This document shows positions 10,870 to 22,027 of a stretch of 64,000 nucleotides of DNA, one piece after another. The notes under the pieces were generated by a model that saw only the letters and a list, made by a program, of their open reading frames with translations, did not search any database and had not been told where the DNA came from. This DNA comes from Maritimibacter sp. (GTDB lineage: Bacteria; Pseudomonadota; Alphaproteobacteria; Rhodobacterales; Rhodobacteraceae), in assembly GCA_011389895.1 (NCBI GenBank), contig JAABTN010000003.1, positions 1 through 64,000 of the forward strand, written 5' to 3'. Position 1 is the stretch's first letter. Each line of letters starts with the position of its first letter. Made by a program: the position numbers and the translations under genes.

Positions 10870-12016
10870 CTGGCGGCTTGGCGGCTTTGGCCTTTATGTC
10901 CATTGGCCTTTCTGCGCCGCCAAGTGCCCCTATTGCGATTTCAACAGCCACGTCTCGTCCTCGATCAACCAAGATGACTGGCTGACCGCCTATATCGCCG
11001 AAATTGACCGGGTCGCCCACGAAACGCCCGGACGCGTGTTGAACAGTCTCTATTTTGGCGGAGGAACCCCCTCCTTGATGGAGCCTCGCTTGGTCGACGC
11101 CGTCATTGACCGCGCCCTGTCCCATTGGACCCCGGCCAATGACATCGAAATCACGTTGGAAGCCAACCCATCCTCTGTCGAAGCGGCGCGCTTCGCGGGC
11201 TACCGGTCGGCGGGCGTCAACCGCGTGTCGATGGGGTTTCAGGCCCTGAACGACACCGACCTGAAACGTCTCGGGCGTCTGCATGACGTCAAGACCGCGA
11301 TGAAGGCGCTCGACACCGCGCGCGGCGTGTTCGACCGCATCAATTTTGACCTGATCTATGCAAGACAAGATCAATCCCTGGCGGATTGGGAAGCCGAGCT
11401 AACCCATGCCATTGATCTCGGCCCCGATCACATGTCGCTTTATCAACTTACCATCGAAGACGGCACGGCCTTTGGCGAACGGTTCGCGCGGGGCAAGCTT
11501 GGCGGATTGCCAACCGAAGATCTCGGGGCCGACATGTTCTTTCTCACCCAGACGCTGACCGAAGCCGCCGGGCTCTCGGCTTACGAGGTGTCAAACCACG
11601 CCCGCCCAGGGGAAGAGAGCCGTCACAATCTTATTTACTGGTCCGGGGGTGATTACGCCGGTATCGGGCCCGGCGCCCACGGGCGTCTGACCCTGAACAA
11701 TGCGCGCTATGCCACGTCGACCGCGCTGTCGCCTACCGCATGGCTGTCAGATGTCACAAACGGACGCGGTGAGGCGGCGCGAGATCGCCTTTCTCGTCGA
11801 GATCACGCCGGGGAGTACCTGATGATGGCCCTGAGGACGACCAGGGGGCTTGATCTGAGCCGCTTTGACGACATCTCGCCGGACCCCATTAAACCATTTA
11901 AAATCAATATGTTAAAAGATCACAACCTGCTCCGGGAAGATCAGGGCTTCCTGATCGCCACGCGGGAAGGTCGCGCGGTGTTGAACGCGATCATAACCGA
12001 GCTTTTGCCAGATTAA
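10859..12016 (+). CDS. hemW: Radical SAM heme chaperone HemW (coproporphyrinogen oxidase-like)
   Basis: YVHWPFCAAKCPYCDFNSH (CX3CX2C), LYFGGGTPSLM. TTG start at 10859 inferred ([19 protein letters not shown]). Confidence 0.9.
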   Translation: MTDDWRLGGFGLYVHWPFCAAKCPYCDFNSHVSSSINQDDWLTAYIAEIDRVAHETPGRVLNSLYFGGGTPSLMEPRLVDAVIDRALSHWTPANDIEITLEANPSSVEAARFAGYRSAGVNRVSMGFQALNDTDLKRLGRLHDVKTAMKALDTARGVFDRINFDLIYARQDQSLADWEAELTHAIDLGPDHMSLYQLTIEDGTAFGERFARGKLGGLPTEDLGADMFFLTQTLTEAAGLSAYEVSNHARPGEESRHNLIYWSGGDYAGIGPGAHGRLTLNNARYATSTALSPTAWLSDVTNGRGEAARDRLSRRDHAGEYLMMALRTTRGLDLSRFDDISPDPIKPFKINMLKDHNLLREDQGFLIATREGRAVLNAIITELLPD

Positions 12017-12912
12017 TCACCATCACCCAGATACCGGCACAGGTCATCAAGCTGATCAAGGTTGTCGTAGCGGATCGTGACCGCCCCCGCCTGCCCGCCA
12101 GGCTTGTGATCAATCGAAACCTTCATGCCCAACGTTGCCCCAAGCGCCTTTTCCAGCGCGACGGTATCGGCATCCTTTTCGCCCTTTTGGCGTGAGGTAG
12201 AGCCCTTTTTCTGACCCATCCCCTCTTTCGCAAGCCGCTCGATCTCGCGCACCGAAAGCGCGCTTCCAATCGCATGTTTGGCAAGCTTCACGGGATCATC
12301 CGACGTGATCATCGCACGCGCGGCCCCCGCGGACAGCTTCCCATCCCGAACGTATTCAAGCACTTCGGCGGGAAGGTTCAGAAGCCGCATCATGTTGGCG
12401 ATATGCGACCGCGATTTCCCAAGAGCATCGGCCAGCTTTTCCTGCGTATGACCGAACTTCTCCATCAGCTCCTTGTATCCCGCCGCTTCCTCGACCGCGT
12501 TCAGATCAGCGCGCTGAATGTTCTCGATGATCGCGACCTCGTAGGCCTCGGTATCATCATAATCGCGGATCAGCGCCGGAACCTCGTGCAATCGCGCCTT
12601 CTGCGCCGCGCGCCAACGGCGTTCCCCCGCAACGATTTCAAACTCATCCGCATTTTGCGGATGCGGGCGCACGATCAACGGTTGGATGATCCCCTTTTCC
12701 TTGATCGACGTCGAAAGCTCCGCCAAGGCCTCTTCCGAGAATTGGCGACGCGGCTGATCCGGGTTCGCTTTTACCTTCTCGATCGGGATCATCATATCCG
12801 GCTTGCGCGGCGCATCGGTCGTGGCAACATCGGCGTCACCTTCGGGCTGAACATCGGCCATCAGCGCCGAAAGACCACGCCCGAGACCCCGGTTTTGTTT
12901 CTTCTCTGCCAT
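12013..12912 (-). CDS. parB: Chromosome partitioning protein ParB
   Basis: NRGLGRGLSALMADV; PDQPRRQFSEEALAELSTSIKEKGIIQPLIVR; GERRWRAAQ. Confidence 0.96.
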   Translation of the reverse strand: MAEKKQNRGLGRGLSALMADVQPEGDADVATTDAPRKPDMMIPIEKVKANPDQPRRQFSEEALAELSTSIKEKGIIQPLIVRPHPQNADEFEIVAGERRWRAAQKARLHEVPALIRDYDDTEAYEVAIIENIQRADLNAVEEAAGYKELMEKFGHTQEKLADALGKSRSHIANMMRLLNLPAEVLEYVRDGKLSAGAARAMITSDDPVKLAKHAIGSALSVREIERLAKEGMGQKKGSTSRQKGEKDADTVALEKALGATLGMKVSIDHKPGGQAGAVTIRYDNLDQLDDLCRYLGDGD

Positions 12913-12921
12913 CTTGCCTCC

Positions 12922-13701
12922 TCAGCCCGCTTTCGCGGTCAATTCCTGTGCCAGCGCGATATATGCCTGGCTGCCTTTCGAGACCGGGTCATAGGTGATG
13001 ACCGGCATCGCGAATGACGGCGCCTCGCTCACCCGCACATTGCGGGGAATGACTGTCTTGAACACAAGCTCACCCAGCGTATCACGCGCATCCGCTTCGA
13101 CCTGTTGGGCAAGCCTGTTGCGCATGTCATGCATCGTCAGAACGACACCTTCGATCCGCAAGCGTGGATTTGCCGCCTCGCGGACCTCGCGGATGGTGAG
13201 CATCAGCTGGCTAAGACCTTCGAGCGCGAAAAATTCGGATTGAAGCGGGATCAGCACCGAATGGCTCGCAACCAGCGCGTTCACGGTGAGAAGGTTCAAG
13301 GACGGCGGACAATCAATCAGCACGAAATCGAACCCGAGCGCCAAAGCTTCATGCGCGCGCAGGGCGTCATGCAGAAGATGCGACCGCTTTTCATTCGCCA
13401 CAAGCTCGATATCAGCCGAGGACAGATCGGTGGTCGCAGGCGCGATAAAGAGCCGCTCGACCTCGGTCGGAATCACAACATCTTGTATCGGCGTCTCTTC
13501 CAACAACAAATCATAGGTGGTTAACGCGCGGTCCTGCGGCTCGATGCCAAGCCCGGTTGACGCGTTCCCCTGCGGATCCAGATCAACGACCAAAACCTTG
13601 TCCCCGGCCAAAGCAAGGGCTGCGGCAAGGTTGATGGCCGTGGTGGTTTTGCCGACCCCGCCCTTCTGATTGGTAATCGCGATGATTTTTGGATCAGACA
13701 C
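12922..13701 (-). CDS. parA: Chromosome partitioning ATPase ParA (Soj)
   Basis: [29 protein letters not shown] (deviant Walker A). GTG start at 13701 overlaps the end of rsmG by 8 bp. Confidence 0.95.
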   Translation of the reverse strand: MSDPKIIAITNQKGGVGKTTTAINLAAALALAGDKVLVVDLDPQGNASTGLGIEPQDRALTTYDLLLEETPIQDVVIPTEVERLFIAPATTDLSSADIELVANEKRSHLLHDALRAHEALALGFDFVLIDCPPSLNLLTVNALVASHSVLIPLQSEFFALEGLSQLMLTIREVREAANPRLRIEGVVLTMHDMRNRLAQQVEADARDTLGELVFKTVIPRNVRVSEAPSFAMPVITYDPVSKGSQAYIALAQELTAKAG

Positions 13702-14314
13702 GCTCGATCTCTCCGATTCTGAGGATAACGGCTTCGGGGTGGGTTCTGCTCCGTATCTTATCGGCCCGGAACGACCACGTTTCAAGCGCTTCCTTCAGTT
13801 CCGAGTCATGTTCCGCCCCTTTTGGGAAAAGAGCAACACCGCCTGGCGCAAGGTGCGGTTCGGCAAGCTCCAAAAGCTTTGGAAGCGGGGCGAGCGCGCG
13901 GGCAGAAACAACATCTGCCGACAGGGGTTCAACCGCTTCGATCCGCTCCGCGATCACCGACCCTGAAACCCCGGTCTCGCGAAGCACGGTGCGCAAAAAC
14001 GTTGCCTTTCGCAGGTCCGATTCAACACAGGTCACCGAAAGGTCCGGGTTTCGCTCTGCGGCCAGGATGGCGATGACAACACCGGGAAATCCACCGCCCG
14101 TCCCGAGATCAACCCATTCATGGGCATCGTCGGGGCCCAGGGCAAGGATTTGCGTCGAATCAAGGATATGACGCGACCAGAAATCATCAAGCGTGCTTCG
14201 GGACACCAGATTGATCTTCGGCGTCCACTTCCGCAGGAGGGCTTCATAAGTCTTCAGCCGCTCCAATGTTTCACGTGAAACATTTTCCTGCGCGGCAAAC
14301 TCTTCGGCCCTCAT
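13694..14314 (-). CDS. rsmG: 16S rRNA (guanine527-N7)-methyltransferase RsmG
   Basis: [19 protein letters not shown]; position between parA and mnmG. Confidence 0.94.
   Translation of the reverse strand: MRAEEFAAQENVSRETLERLKTYEALLRKWTPKINLVSRSTLDDFWSRHILDSTQILALGPDDAHEWVDLGTGGGFPGVVIAILAAERNPDLSVTCVESDLRKATFLRTVLRETGVSGSVIAERIEAVEPLSADVVSARALAPLPKLLELAEPHLAPGGVALFPKGAEHDSELKEALETWSFRADKIRSRTHPEAVILRIGEIERV
14267..14282. promoter_or_regulatory. parS centromere site (perfect TGTTTCACGTGAAACA)
   Basis: Exact 16-bp palindrome read from the sequence, inside the rsmG 5' coding region, with parAB ~0.6-2 kb away. Confidence 0.92.
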
Positions 14315-16185
14315 GCGCTCCGCGCTCGGCCAGCCTGACGCAGTTTCGCAAGGATCAGCGTCAGCGCAGCTGGTGTCATTCCCTCGATCCGACCGGCCTG
14401 CGCCAGCGTTTCTGGCCTTGCCCGCGACAGCTTTCCGGTCAGCTCTGTGGTCAGCCCGTCCAGCCCGGAATAGTCAAAATCTTCGGGAATCGCATGGCCT
14501 TCGTCGCGCTGCATCGATTCCACTTCCCGCTTCTGCCGCTCGATATACTTGGCATAAAGCGCGTCCTTGGCGATCTGCGCCCGTGTGTTAGAATCAATCC
14601 CCGTAAAACCCGGGTCCAGTGCAGCCACGTTTTCAAACGTCAGGCCGGGGATCGACAATAGGTCGTAGGCCGTGCGACGGGTTCCATCTTCGCGCACCTT
14701 TCCCCCGACCGCGTTGACCTGTTGCGGGGTAAAGGTTTGTGCAGACAAAGCTTTGGTCGCCGTGTTCAAGCGTGCCATCTTCTCCTCGAACGCCACCCGG
14801 CGCACGTCGGAAATGGCCCCAAGCTCAATCGCCAAGGGGGTCAGCCGCTGATCCGCGTTATCGGCACGCAACGCCAGCCTGAATTCCGCGCGCGAGGTGA
14901 ACATGCGATAGGGCTCGGTCACTCCGCGCGTTACCAGGTCGTCAATCATCACCCCGATGTAGGATGTCGCGCGCGAGAATATGACACTCTCAAACCCACG
15001 CGCCGCGCGGGCCGCGTTTGTGCCTGCGACCAAACCTTGTGCCGCAGCTTCCTCATATCCAGTGGTGCCGTTGATCTGACCCGCTAGATATAGTCCGGAC
15101 ACGGCGCGAAGCTCCAACGTCTGCCGAAGCGCGCGGGGATCGACGTAGTCGTATTCAATCGCATAGCCCGGCTGCCGGATCGTGACATCCTCAAGCCCGC
15201 GAATCGATCGCACATAAGCTTCTTGCACATCAATCGGAAGCGAGGTGGAAATACCGTTCGGGTAAACCGTATCGTCGTCCAACCCTTCCGGCTCCAAAAA
15301 CACCTGGTGCGATGTCTTCTCGGCAAAACGCACCACCTTATCCTCGATCGACGGGCAATACCGGGGGCCGACCCCATCTATATGCCCGCCATACATCGCC
15401 GATTTCAAAAGGTTCGCGGTGATGATTTCATGTGTTCGCGCATTGGTATGCGTGATTCCGCACGAAACCTGTCGCGCAAAGGGTGTCTTGTTGAGGAATG
15501 AGAACATCTCGGGTGCTTCATCGCCCGGCTGGGCGTCGAGCACATCCCAGTTGATCGTGCTTCCATCCAGCCGCGGGGGCGTCCCGGTTTTCAACCGCCC
15601 GAGTGGCAGGCCAAAATCATCAATCTGTTGCGCGAGCTTGACCGAGGGACGGTCGCCCATACGCCCACCTTCGCGCCGCTCTTCGCCGATATGGATCACC
15701 CCGCGCAGGAAGGTTCCCGTGGTCAGAACCACGGCCTGCGCCGAAAGCTCTGAGCCATCGCTAAGCCTAAGGCCTGTAACCGCGCCTTCGCGGAGGAGAA
15801 ATTCCGTCGCTTCCCCTTCTATGATCGAGAGCCCCTCAGCCGCCGCAACAATCTCGCCCATCGCAGCGCGGTAAAGCTTGCGATCTGCTTGCGCACGTGG
15901 GCCTTGAACCGCGGGGCCTTTGGAGCGGTTGAGCAGGCGAAATTGAATCCCCGCCTTGTCCGCCGCACGGCCCATCGCGCCGTCGAGCGCATCGACTTCG
16001 CGCACGAGGTGGCCTTTGCCAAGCCCGCCAATGGCCGGATTGCAGGACATGACGCCCAGATCGCTACGCCGAAGCGTGATCAGCGCGGTGCGCGCGCCGT
16101 TGCGGGCGGCGGCCAAGGCAGCCTCCGCACCAGCGTGGCCGCCACCGACCACGATCACATCGAATGAATGTTTCACGTGAAACAC
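14311..16185 (-). CDS. mnmG: tRNA uridine-5-carboxymethylaminomethyl modification enzyme MnmG (GidA)
   Basis: [43 protein letters not shown] start. Confidence 0.96.
   Translation of the reverse strand: MFHVKHSFDVIVVGGGHAGAEAALAAARNGARTALITLRRSDLGVMSCNPAIGGLGKGHLVREVDALDGAMGRAADKAGIQFRLLNRSKGPAVQGPRAQADRKLYRAAMGEIVAAAEGLSIIEGEATEFLLREGAVTGLRLSDGSELSAQAVVLTTGTFLRGVIHIGEERREGGRMGDRPSVKLAQQIDDFGLPLGRLKTGTPPRLDGSTINWDVLDAQPGDEAPEMFSFLNKTPFARQVSCGITHTNARTHEIITANLLKSAMYGGHIDGVGPRYCPSIEDKVVRFAEKTSHQVFLEPEGLDDDTVYPNGISTSLPIDVQEAYVRSIRGLEDVTIRQPGYAIEYDYVDPRALRQTLELRAVSGLYLAGQINGTTGYEEAAAQGLVAGTNAARAARGFESVIFSRATSYIGVMIDDLVTRGVTEPYRMFTSRAEFRLALRADNADQRLTPLAIELGAISDVRRVAFEEKMARLNTATKALSAQTFTPQQVNAVGGKVREDGTRRTAYDLLSIPGLTFENVAALDPGFTGIDSNTRAQIAKDALYAKYIERQKREVESMQRDEGHAIPEDFDYSGLDGLTTELTGKLSRARPETLAQAGRIEGMTPAALTLILAKLRQAGRARSA
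16169..16184. promoter_or_regulatory. parS centromere site (perfect TGTTTCACGTGAAACA)
   Basis: Exact 16-bp palindrome overlapping the first codons of mnmG (encodes -FHVKH). Confidence 0.92.
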
Positions 16186-16200
16186 TCCTCTCGCAAACGC

Positions 16201-17472
16201 CTATTTCCCAAGGCAGAAACTGGCGAAAATTTCGTCCAGAACCATTTCAACATCAACCCGACCGACAAGCGAATCAAGCGCGCGGATCGCGGACCAAAGT
16301 TCTTCCGCCGCCAATTCCGACCGCTCAGCCCCGCTCTCTACCTCGATTCGAGCTGTTTCCAAAGCCTCCAACGCGTGGGTCATGGAATGCCGATGCCGGG
16401 CACGGATGGCGGTGCCCGCCCCGGACGCACGGTTCGAGAGAATCTCGGTCACCTGGGCGACGAGATAATCGATCCCCTCACCTGTCTTGCCAGAAACCCC
16501 ACGCCCTGTCAGGTCAGCCTTCCCTTCGACCACGATATCGCCATCTAGCGGATCGAAATCAAGCGGCTCTTCGGACAACAGGAAAATTCTCAGATCCGCT
16601 GCCATCGCGCGTTCGCGGGCGCGGGCGACGCCAAGCTGTTCGATCCGGTCTTCGCTATCACGCAAACCCGCGGTGTCGAGCATGGTGACAGGCAGGCCCT
16701 GAAGATCCATCCGCACCTCGATCACATCCCGGGTCGTGCCCGCGATGTCCGATGTAATCGCCGCTTCGCGCCCCGCCAGCGCGTTCAGGAGGGTTGATTT
16801 ACCCGCGTTCGGCGCGCCGACAATCGCGACCTCGAACCCTTCGCGAATCCGCTCGGCCACCTTTGATCCCTCCACCTCGCGCAGAAGGCCGTGTTGCGTC
16901 CGGTTCAAGAGATCGAGGACTTCCGGCGACACATCGACCGGCACGTCTTCGTCGGCAAAGTCGATGGTTGCCTCAAGCAATGCCACAGAACGGATCAGAT
17001 CACTTCGCCAGCTTTCGGCTTTTGCGCCAAGCGAGCCTGAAAGCACGCGCAATGCCTGCCGTCTTTGTGCTTCCGTCTCGGCGTCGATGAGATCCGCAAG
17101 ACCTTCGATCTGGGTCAGATCAAGCCGCTCGTTTTCAAGCGCGCGTCGGGTGAATTCCCCCGGTTCAGCCATGCGAAGACCGGGAAGCCGCGACAGCTCA
17201 TCCAGCAGCGCGGTGATAACCGCCGTCGATCCGTGCACTTGAAATTCGACAACATCTTCGCCGGTAAAGCTGTGATTGGCTTCGAACCGAAGCACCAGTG
17301 CTTCGTCAATCGGCCCATCGCGCCCCTTGAGAACACGAAGCGCGCATGTTCTCGGGTCCGGCAGACGCCCCACGATCTGTTGACCAGCCGCGATCGCTTC
17401 CGGGCCCGACACCCGGATCACGGCCACGCCGGCCTTGCCACGCGAGGTGGCCTGGGCGAAGATCGTATCCAT
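16201..17472 (-). CDS. mnmE: tRNA modification GTPase MnmE (TrmE)
   Basis: [41 protein letters not shown]-terminal FCLGK. Confidence 0.96.
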   Translation of the reverse strand: MDTIFAQATSRGKAGVAVIRVSGPEAIAAGQQIVGRLPDPRTCALRVLKGRDGPIDEALVLRFEANHSFTGEDVVEFQVHGSTAVITALLDELSRLPGLRMAEPGEFTRRALENERLDLTQIEGLADLIDAETEAQRRQALRVLSGSLGAKAESWRSDLIRSVALLEATIDFADEDVPVDVSPEVLDLLNRTQHGLLREVEGSKVAERIREGFEVAIVGAPNAGKSTLLNALAGREAAITSDIAGTTRDVIEVRMDLQGLPVTMLDTAGLRDSEDRIEQLGVARARERAMAADLRIFLLSEEPLDFDPLDGDIVVEGKADLTGRGVSGKTGEGIDYLVAQVTEILSNRASGAGTAIRARHRHSMTHALEALETARIEVESGAERSELAAEELWSAIRALDSLVGRVDVEMVLDEIFASFCLGK

Positions 17473-17499
17473 AGATAACCTGTTGTTTTATAACAGGAA

Positions 17500-18768
17500 T
17501 TACGCGTTCATCGAATCGAAGAACTCGTCGTTCGTCTTGGTCTGCTTGAGCTTCGAGATCAGGAATTCGATGGCATCCGTGGTGCCCATCGGGTTCAGGA
17601 TACGCCGCAAGACATAGGTTTTTTGCAGATCCTTCGAGCTGACCAAAAGCTCTTCTTTCCGCGTGCCCGACTTGATGATGTCAATGGCCGGGAAAATACG
17701 CTTGTCCGACACCTTGCGGTCCAGAACCAGCTCGGAGTTGCCGGTGCCTTTGAATTCTTCAAAGATGACCTCGTCCATCCGCGACCCGGTGTCGATCAGG
17801 GCGGTCGCGATGATGGTCAGCGACCCGCCCTCTTCGATATTACGGGCCGCGCCGAAGAACCGCTTCGGGCGTTGCAGCGCATTTGCATCGACACCGCCGG
17901 TCAGAACCTTGCCCGACGATGGCACCGTGGTGTTGAACGCGCGGCCAAGACGGGTGATCGAGTCGAGCAGGATGACCACGTCACGCTTGTGTTCGACCAG
18001 ACGCTTTGCCTTCTCGATGATCATTTCCGACACGGCCACGTGGCGCGAGGCGGGTTCATCAAAGGTCGATGCCACCACTTCGCCCTTCACCGAGCGTTTC
18101 ATATCGGTGACTTCCTCCGGCCGTTCGTCGATCAGGAGAACGATCAGATATACCTCAGGGTGGTTGACCGAGATGGATTGCGCGATGTTCTGCAAGAGAA
18201 CGGTTTTACCGGTGCGCGGCGGCGCGACGATAAGCGAGCGTTGGCCTTTCCCGATCGGGGCGACCAGATCGATGATCCGGGCCGAGCGGTCCTTTGACGT
18301 CGGATCGTCAAGCTCCATCTTCAAACGCTCATCCGGGTGAAGCGGCGTGAGGTTGTCAAAGGCGACTTTGTGCTTGGCCGTCTCTGGGTCGGTGAAGTTG
18401 ATCTTCTCGACCTTCGTGATGGCAAAGTAGTTCTCGCTTTCCGCCGGTGCAGAGATTACGCCTTCCACCGTATCGCCGGTGCGCAGCGAGTGTTTCCGGA
18501 TCATGTCCGGCGACATGTAGATGTCGTCCGGGCCCGGAAGATAGTTTGCCTCGGGCGAGCGCAGGAAGCCAAAGCCGTCTTGCAGCACCTCAAGCACCCC
18601 GTCCCCGCCGATCTCCCACCCATCCTCGGCGCGTGCCTGCAGGATCTGGAACATCATCTCGCCCTTGCGCATCGTCGAGGCGTTTTCGATCTCAAGCTCT
18701 TCGGCAAGGGCCAGAAGGTCCTTGGGACTCTGAGCTTTGAGTTCAGACAGGTTCAAACGTTCAGACAT
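17500..18768 (-). CDS. rho: Transcription termination factor Rho
   Basis: [55 protein letters not shown] at 18768 chosen over the extended ORF. Confidence 0.96.
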   Translation of the reverse strand: MSERLNLSELKAQSPKDLLALAEELEIENASTMRKGEMMFQILQARAEDGWEIGGDGVLEVLQDGFGFLRSPEANYLPGPDDIYMSPDMIRKHSLRTGDTVEGVISAPAESENYFAITKVEKINFTDPETAKHKVAFDNLTPLHPDERLKMELDDPTSKDRSARIIDLVAPIGKGQRSLIVAPPRTGKTVLLQNIAQSISVNHPEVYLIVLLIDERPEEVTDMKRSVKGEVVASTFDEPASRHVAVSEMIIEKAKRLVEHKRDVVILLDSITRLGRAFNTTVPSSGKVLTGGVDANALQRPKRFFGAARNIEEGGSLTIIATALIDTGSRMDEVIFEEFKGTGNSELVLDRKVSDKRIFPAIDIIKSGTRKEELLVSSKDLQKTYVLRRILNPMGTTDAIEFLISKLKQTKTNDEFFDSMNA

Positions 18769-18852
18769 GGGAATCACCGGACGACAACGCGAAATGGCGT
18801 GGTCTTGTGTTGGGGATGGAGGTACTTCGGTCGGACGACCGCTTGGGGCGTG

Positions 18853-18881
18853 GATATAGGCCCCCAAAGGGTTCAAGTCAA
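18853..18881 (-). promoter_or_regulatory. Putative sigma70-type promoter of rho
   Basis: Minus strand TTGACT - 17 nt - TATATC, about 85-110 nt upstream of the rho ATG. Confidence 0.6.
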
Positions 18882-19301
18882 TCTGGCTGTTCCAAGCAGG
18901 ATGTCAAAGCGATCTCTGCCTGCCCTACCCAATAATAAAAAAAGAAATTTTAAAAGGATTTTGAAGATTGTAGGGCCTGTGCACGGTGGGGATTATCGGA
19001 TTTTGCCCCTTTTTCCCACAGCACGAATGAGAGTGGGACAAAGTTCGAGGGAAACAGGGAAACGCAAGGAAAAACATTTTATGTCAAAGGTTTAGAATGA
19101 TCGGGCTTGTGGATGTCCTGGTGGACTATCCTGTGCATCCGAGGCTTCGTCCCAAGCCGGTGGAAAAGCGCCCCCACATGTGGAACCAGCGTGGGATGAA
19201 ATGACGACAACCGGGCCATCAGTGGGGATTCCCATTTTCTCCCGTCTGGCGCACACTCACGTAAGCTGGAACAAACACGGATTTTCCACAGGGTTCCCAA
19301 C
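18882..19301. other. oriC: Candidate chromosomal origin of replication (oriC)
   Basis: Non-coding gap between divergent rho and maf. 18931-18970 is 34/40 A+T. DnaA-box-like 9-mers: TTTCCCACA 19012-19020, TGTGGATGT 19108-19116, TGTGCATCC 19132-19140, GGTGGAAAA 19159-19167, TGTGGAACC 19179-19187, TTTTCCACA 19282-19290. Flanks match the alphaproteobacterial origin neighbourhood. Confidence 0.7.
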
Positions 19302-19901
19302 ATGGCCACTGATCTTATCCTGGCGTCAGGCTCCAAAATTCGGGCCGAGCTTTTGCGAAATGCCGGGCTTTCGTTCGAAATTCTGCCCGGTCGGGTGGAT
19401 GAAGCCGCGATTCGCGCCGGGCTTGATGCAGAACAGGCATCGCCGCGCGACATTGCCGACACGCTGGCGGAATACAAGGCGCGCAAGACCGGGATGAAGC
19501 GCCCCGAGGCGCTGGTTCTCGGCTGTGATCAGGTTGCCGCGCTGGGCAAAACCGTGCTGGTCAAACCGGAAACGCCGGAGGAGGCGCGCGATCAACTCAC
19601 CCGCCTGTCCGGTCAGACCCATCAGCTTTTGTCCGCTGCCGTGATCTATCATCAGGCAGAGCCGATCTGGCGCCACGTCGGTGTCGTGCACATGACGATG
19701 CGGGATCTGAGTGCGGGGTATATTGACGCGTACGTTGCGCGAAACTGGGAGTCGATCCGACATTCCGTGGGGGCCTACAAGCTTGAGGAAGAAGGCGTTC
19801 GCCTTTTCACACGGGTTCAGGGAAGCTATTTCGATGTGCTTGGCTTGCCGATGACAGAGCTTTTGTCCTATCTCATTGCGCGAGGGGAGTTGCGCGTATG
19901 A
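19302..19901 (+). CDS. maf: Maf-family nucleoside triphosphate pyrophosphatase
   Basis: LILASGSKIRAELLRNAGLSFEILPGRVDE; SVGAYKLEEEGVRLF. Confidence 0.92.
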   Translation: MATDLILASGSKIRAELLRNAGLSFEILPGRVDEAAIRAGLDAEQASPRDIADTLAEYKARKTGMKRPEALVLGCDQVAALGKTVLVKPETPEEARDQLTRLSGQTHQLLSAAVIYHQAEPIWRHVGVVHMTMRDLSAGYIDAYVARNWESIRHSVGAYKLEEEGVRLFTRVQGSYFDVLGLPMTELLSYLIARGELRV

Positions 19902-20734
19902 GTTCACCTAGTATCCCGCTTGCCGCCATTGTGATGCCGCCCGGGGGGACAAGCGCCCTTCCGCGCGTGATGGACTACTGGTTCAAGGTAACGGGGCTTT
20001 CGGGCTGTTACGTGCCGCTTGAGGTCGAATTCAACGATCTTGAAGCGGTTCTGACGACCTTGCCAAGGATCGGGTTTGTCGGGCTGCACATCGCGCCCGC
20101 CTATCAAAAAGCCATGTTGGCGCATGCCGATATCATCACCGACCGGGCGGCGCTGATGGCTGGGGCGAACACCATCATTTTTCGCAAGGACGGGAAGCTG
20201 CATGGGGATAACACCGATGGCTATGGCTTTGTCGAAAACATCCGCCAAACCATTCCTGACTGGGACCCCAAACTGGGTCCGGCGGCCATTTTCGGGGCCG
20301 GGCAATCGGCCCGCGTGATCATTGCCGCGCTGCTTGAGGTCGGGGTTGAAGAGATCCGGGTGGCGAGCCGGACGCGCCCCAAGACCGACCAGTTGCGGCA
20401 GGAGTTTGGGACACGGATCAAGGTTTATGACTGGGTCAAGGCCGGGAACCTTGCCGATGGGGCCGCGATGGTGGTGAACGCCACGCCGCTTGGCCGGCAG
20501 GGGATGCCGGAGTTTCGCGTGCCGCTTGATGGTCTGCGCCCGGGGTCCGTGGCCTGTGATCTGACCCTTGATCCGCCGCATACGCGGTTTCTTCGCCAAG
20601 CGCATGACTATGGAAGCCATGCCATCGACGGGTCTGGCATGATGTTGTGCCAAGCCGCGCCAAGTTTCGAGCGCTGGTTCGGGGCACGCCCGCCAACGGA
20701 TGACGCCGCGCGGGCAGTCTTGTGGGCAACATGA
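19898..20734 (+). CDS. aroE: Shikimate dehydrogenase
   Basis: [61 protein letters not shown]; gene order maf-aroE-coaE. Confidence 0.85.
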   Translation: MSSPSIPLAAIVMPPGGTSALPRVMDYWFKVTGLSGCYVPLEVEFNDLEAVLTTLPRIGFVGLHIAPAYQKAMLAHADIITDRAALMAGANTIIFRKDGKLHGDNTDGYGFVENIRQTIPDWDPKLGPAAIFGAGQSARVIIAALLEVGVEEIRVASRTRPKTDQLRQEFGTRIKVYDWVKAGNLADGAAMVVNATPLGRQGMPEFRVPLDGLRPGSVACDLTLDPPHTRFLRQAHDYGSHAIDGSGMMLCQAAPSFERWFGARPPTDDAARAVLWAT

Positions 20735-21321
20735 CCTTTGTGCTTGGGCTCACAGGGTCGATCGGGATGGGGAAATCCACCACGGCGCAGATGTTTGCCG
20801 ACGAAGGTGTGCCCGTCTGGGATGCCGACGCGGCGGTTCACCGGCTCTATGCCCCGGGCGGCGCGGCGGTCGAGCCGATCCGGGCGCTTTGTCCCGAGGC
20901 GATCGTGGAGGGCGCGGTTGATCGCGGGGCGTTGAAGGCATGGATGGCCCGCGACCCTTCGGCCCTGAAACAGATCGAGGCGATCGTTCATCCGCTGGTG
21001 GCCAAGGATCGGCAGGCATTTCTCGCCGCAACGGACGCCGACATCGCCCTTCTCGACATCCCGCTGTTGTTCGAGGGCGGCGGTGGGACCGGCATGGACG
21101 CGGTCGTGGTCGTATCCGTTCCCGAAGACGTGCAACGCGACCGGGTCTTGGCGCGCGGCAGCATGGACGCGGCCACGTTTCAAACCATCCTCGCCAAACA
21201 GATGCCGGACGCGGAAAAGCGCAGGCGCGCCGATTACGTGATCGAGACCTTGACGCTTGAGGCCGCCCGCGCCTCTGTGCGATCGGTGCTGGACGACATT
21301 CGGGGGAAGATAGATGCGTGA
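20731..21321 (+). CDS. coaE: Dephospho-CoA kinase
   Basis: [41 protein letters not shown] overlap with aroE. Confidence 0.94.
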   Translation: MTFVLGLTGSIGMGKSTTAQMFADEGVPVWDADAAVHRLYAPGGAAVEPIRALCPEAIVEGAVDRGALKAWMARDPSALKQIEAIVHPLVAKDRQAFLAATDADIALLDIPLLFEGGGGTGMDAVVVVSVPEDVQRDRVLARGSMDAATFQTILAKQMPDAEKRRRADYVIETLTLEAARASVRSVLDDIRGKIDA

Positions 21322-22003
21322 AATTGTCATGGACACGGAAACCACCGGCTTTGACCCGAAGACCGGGGACCGGATGGTCGAGATCGGCTGTGTCGAGCTA
21401 ATGAACCACATGCCGACAGGCCGGACCTATCACCAATACATCAACCCGAAACGCGACATGCCCGAAGGTGCGTTCAAGGTGCATGGGCTGTCGGAGGATT
21501 TTCTGCGCGACTACCCCGTGTTCGAAGAGGTGGCGGATGCGTTTCTCGATTTCATCGGGGATGCGAAGCTGGTCATTCACAACGCGAATTTCGATGTTCC
21601 GTTTCTGAATGCCGAGCTTGGGTGGTGTAATCGCCCGCAAATCCTGATGGATCAGGCCATCGACACGCTCATTATAGCCCGCAAGAAATACCCCGGCGCG
21701 GGCAATTCGCTTGACGCGCTTTGCCGCCGGTTCGGCATCGACAATTCACATCGCGAGCTGCACGGCGCGCTGCTTGATAGCGAAATCTTGGCCGAGGTGT
21801 ATCTTGAGCTTATCGGGGGGCGGCAGCCCGGGCTTGTTCTCGGGGGCATCCGTTCAACGGACGACACGACCGAGGTTGAAGACACCTGGCGTCCGCGTCC
21901 GCGTGCCACGCCGCTTCCTTCCCGTCTGACCGCGGGTGAGGCTGTGGTGCATCGCGAGTTTATCGAGGAGCTTGGCGAAAACGCCCTTTGGAAAAGGGCG
22001 TAA
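21314..22003 (+). CDS. dnaQ: DNA polymerase III epsilon subunit
   Basis: [56 protein letters not shown]. Confidence 0.95.
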   Translation: MREIVMDTETTGFDPKTGDRMVEIGCVELMNHMPTGRTYHQYINPKRDMPEGAFKVHGLSEDFLRDYPVFEEVADAFLDFIGDAKLVIHNANFDVPFLNAELGWCNRPQILMDQAIDTLIIARKKYPGAGNSLDALCRRFGIDNSHRELHGALLDSEILAEVYLELIGGRQPGLVLGGIRSTDDTTEVEDTWRPRPRATPLPSRLTAGEAVVHREFIEELGENALWKRA

Positions 22004-22027
22004 TCGCGGGGTTTAATCGGCCTTCGA

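Noticed and set aside
18337-19095. 252-aa plus-strand ORF entering the rho-maf gap
   Set aside because: Mostly antisense to rho; the tail is low-complexity AT-rich sequence; no homology pattern.
19079-19486. 135-aa minus-strand ORF across the maf start
   Set aside because: Antisense to maf, no motif, and would transcribe through the candidate origin.
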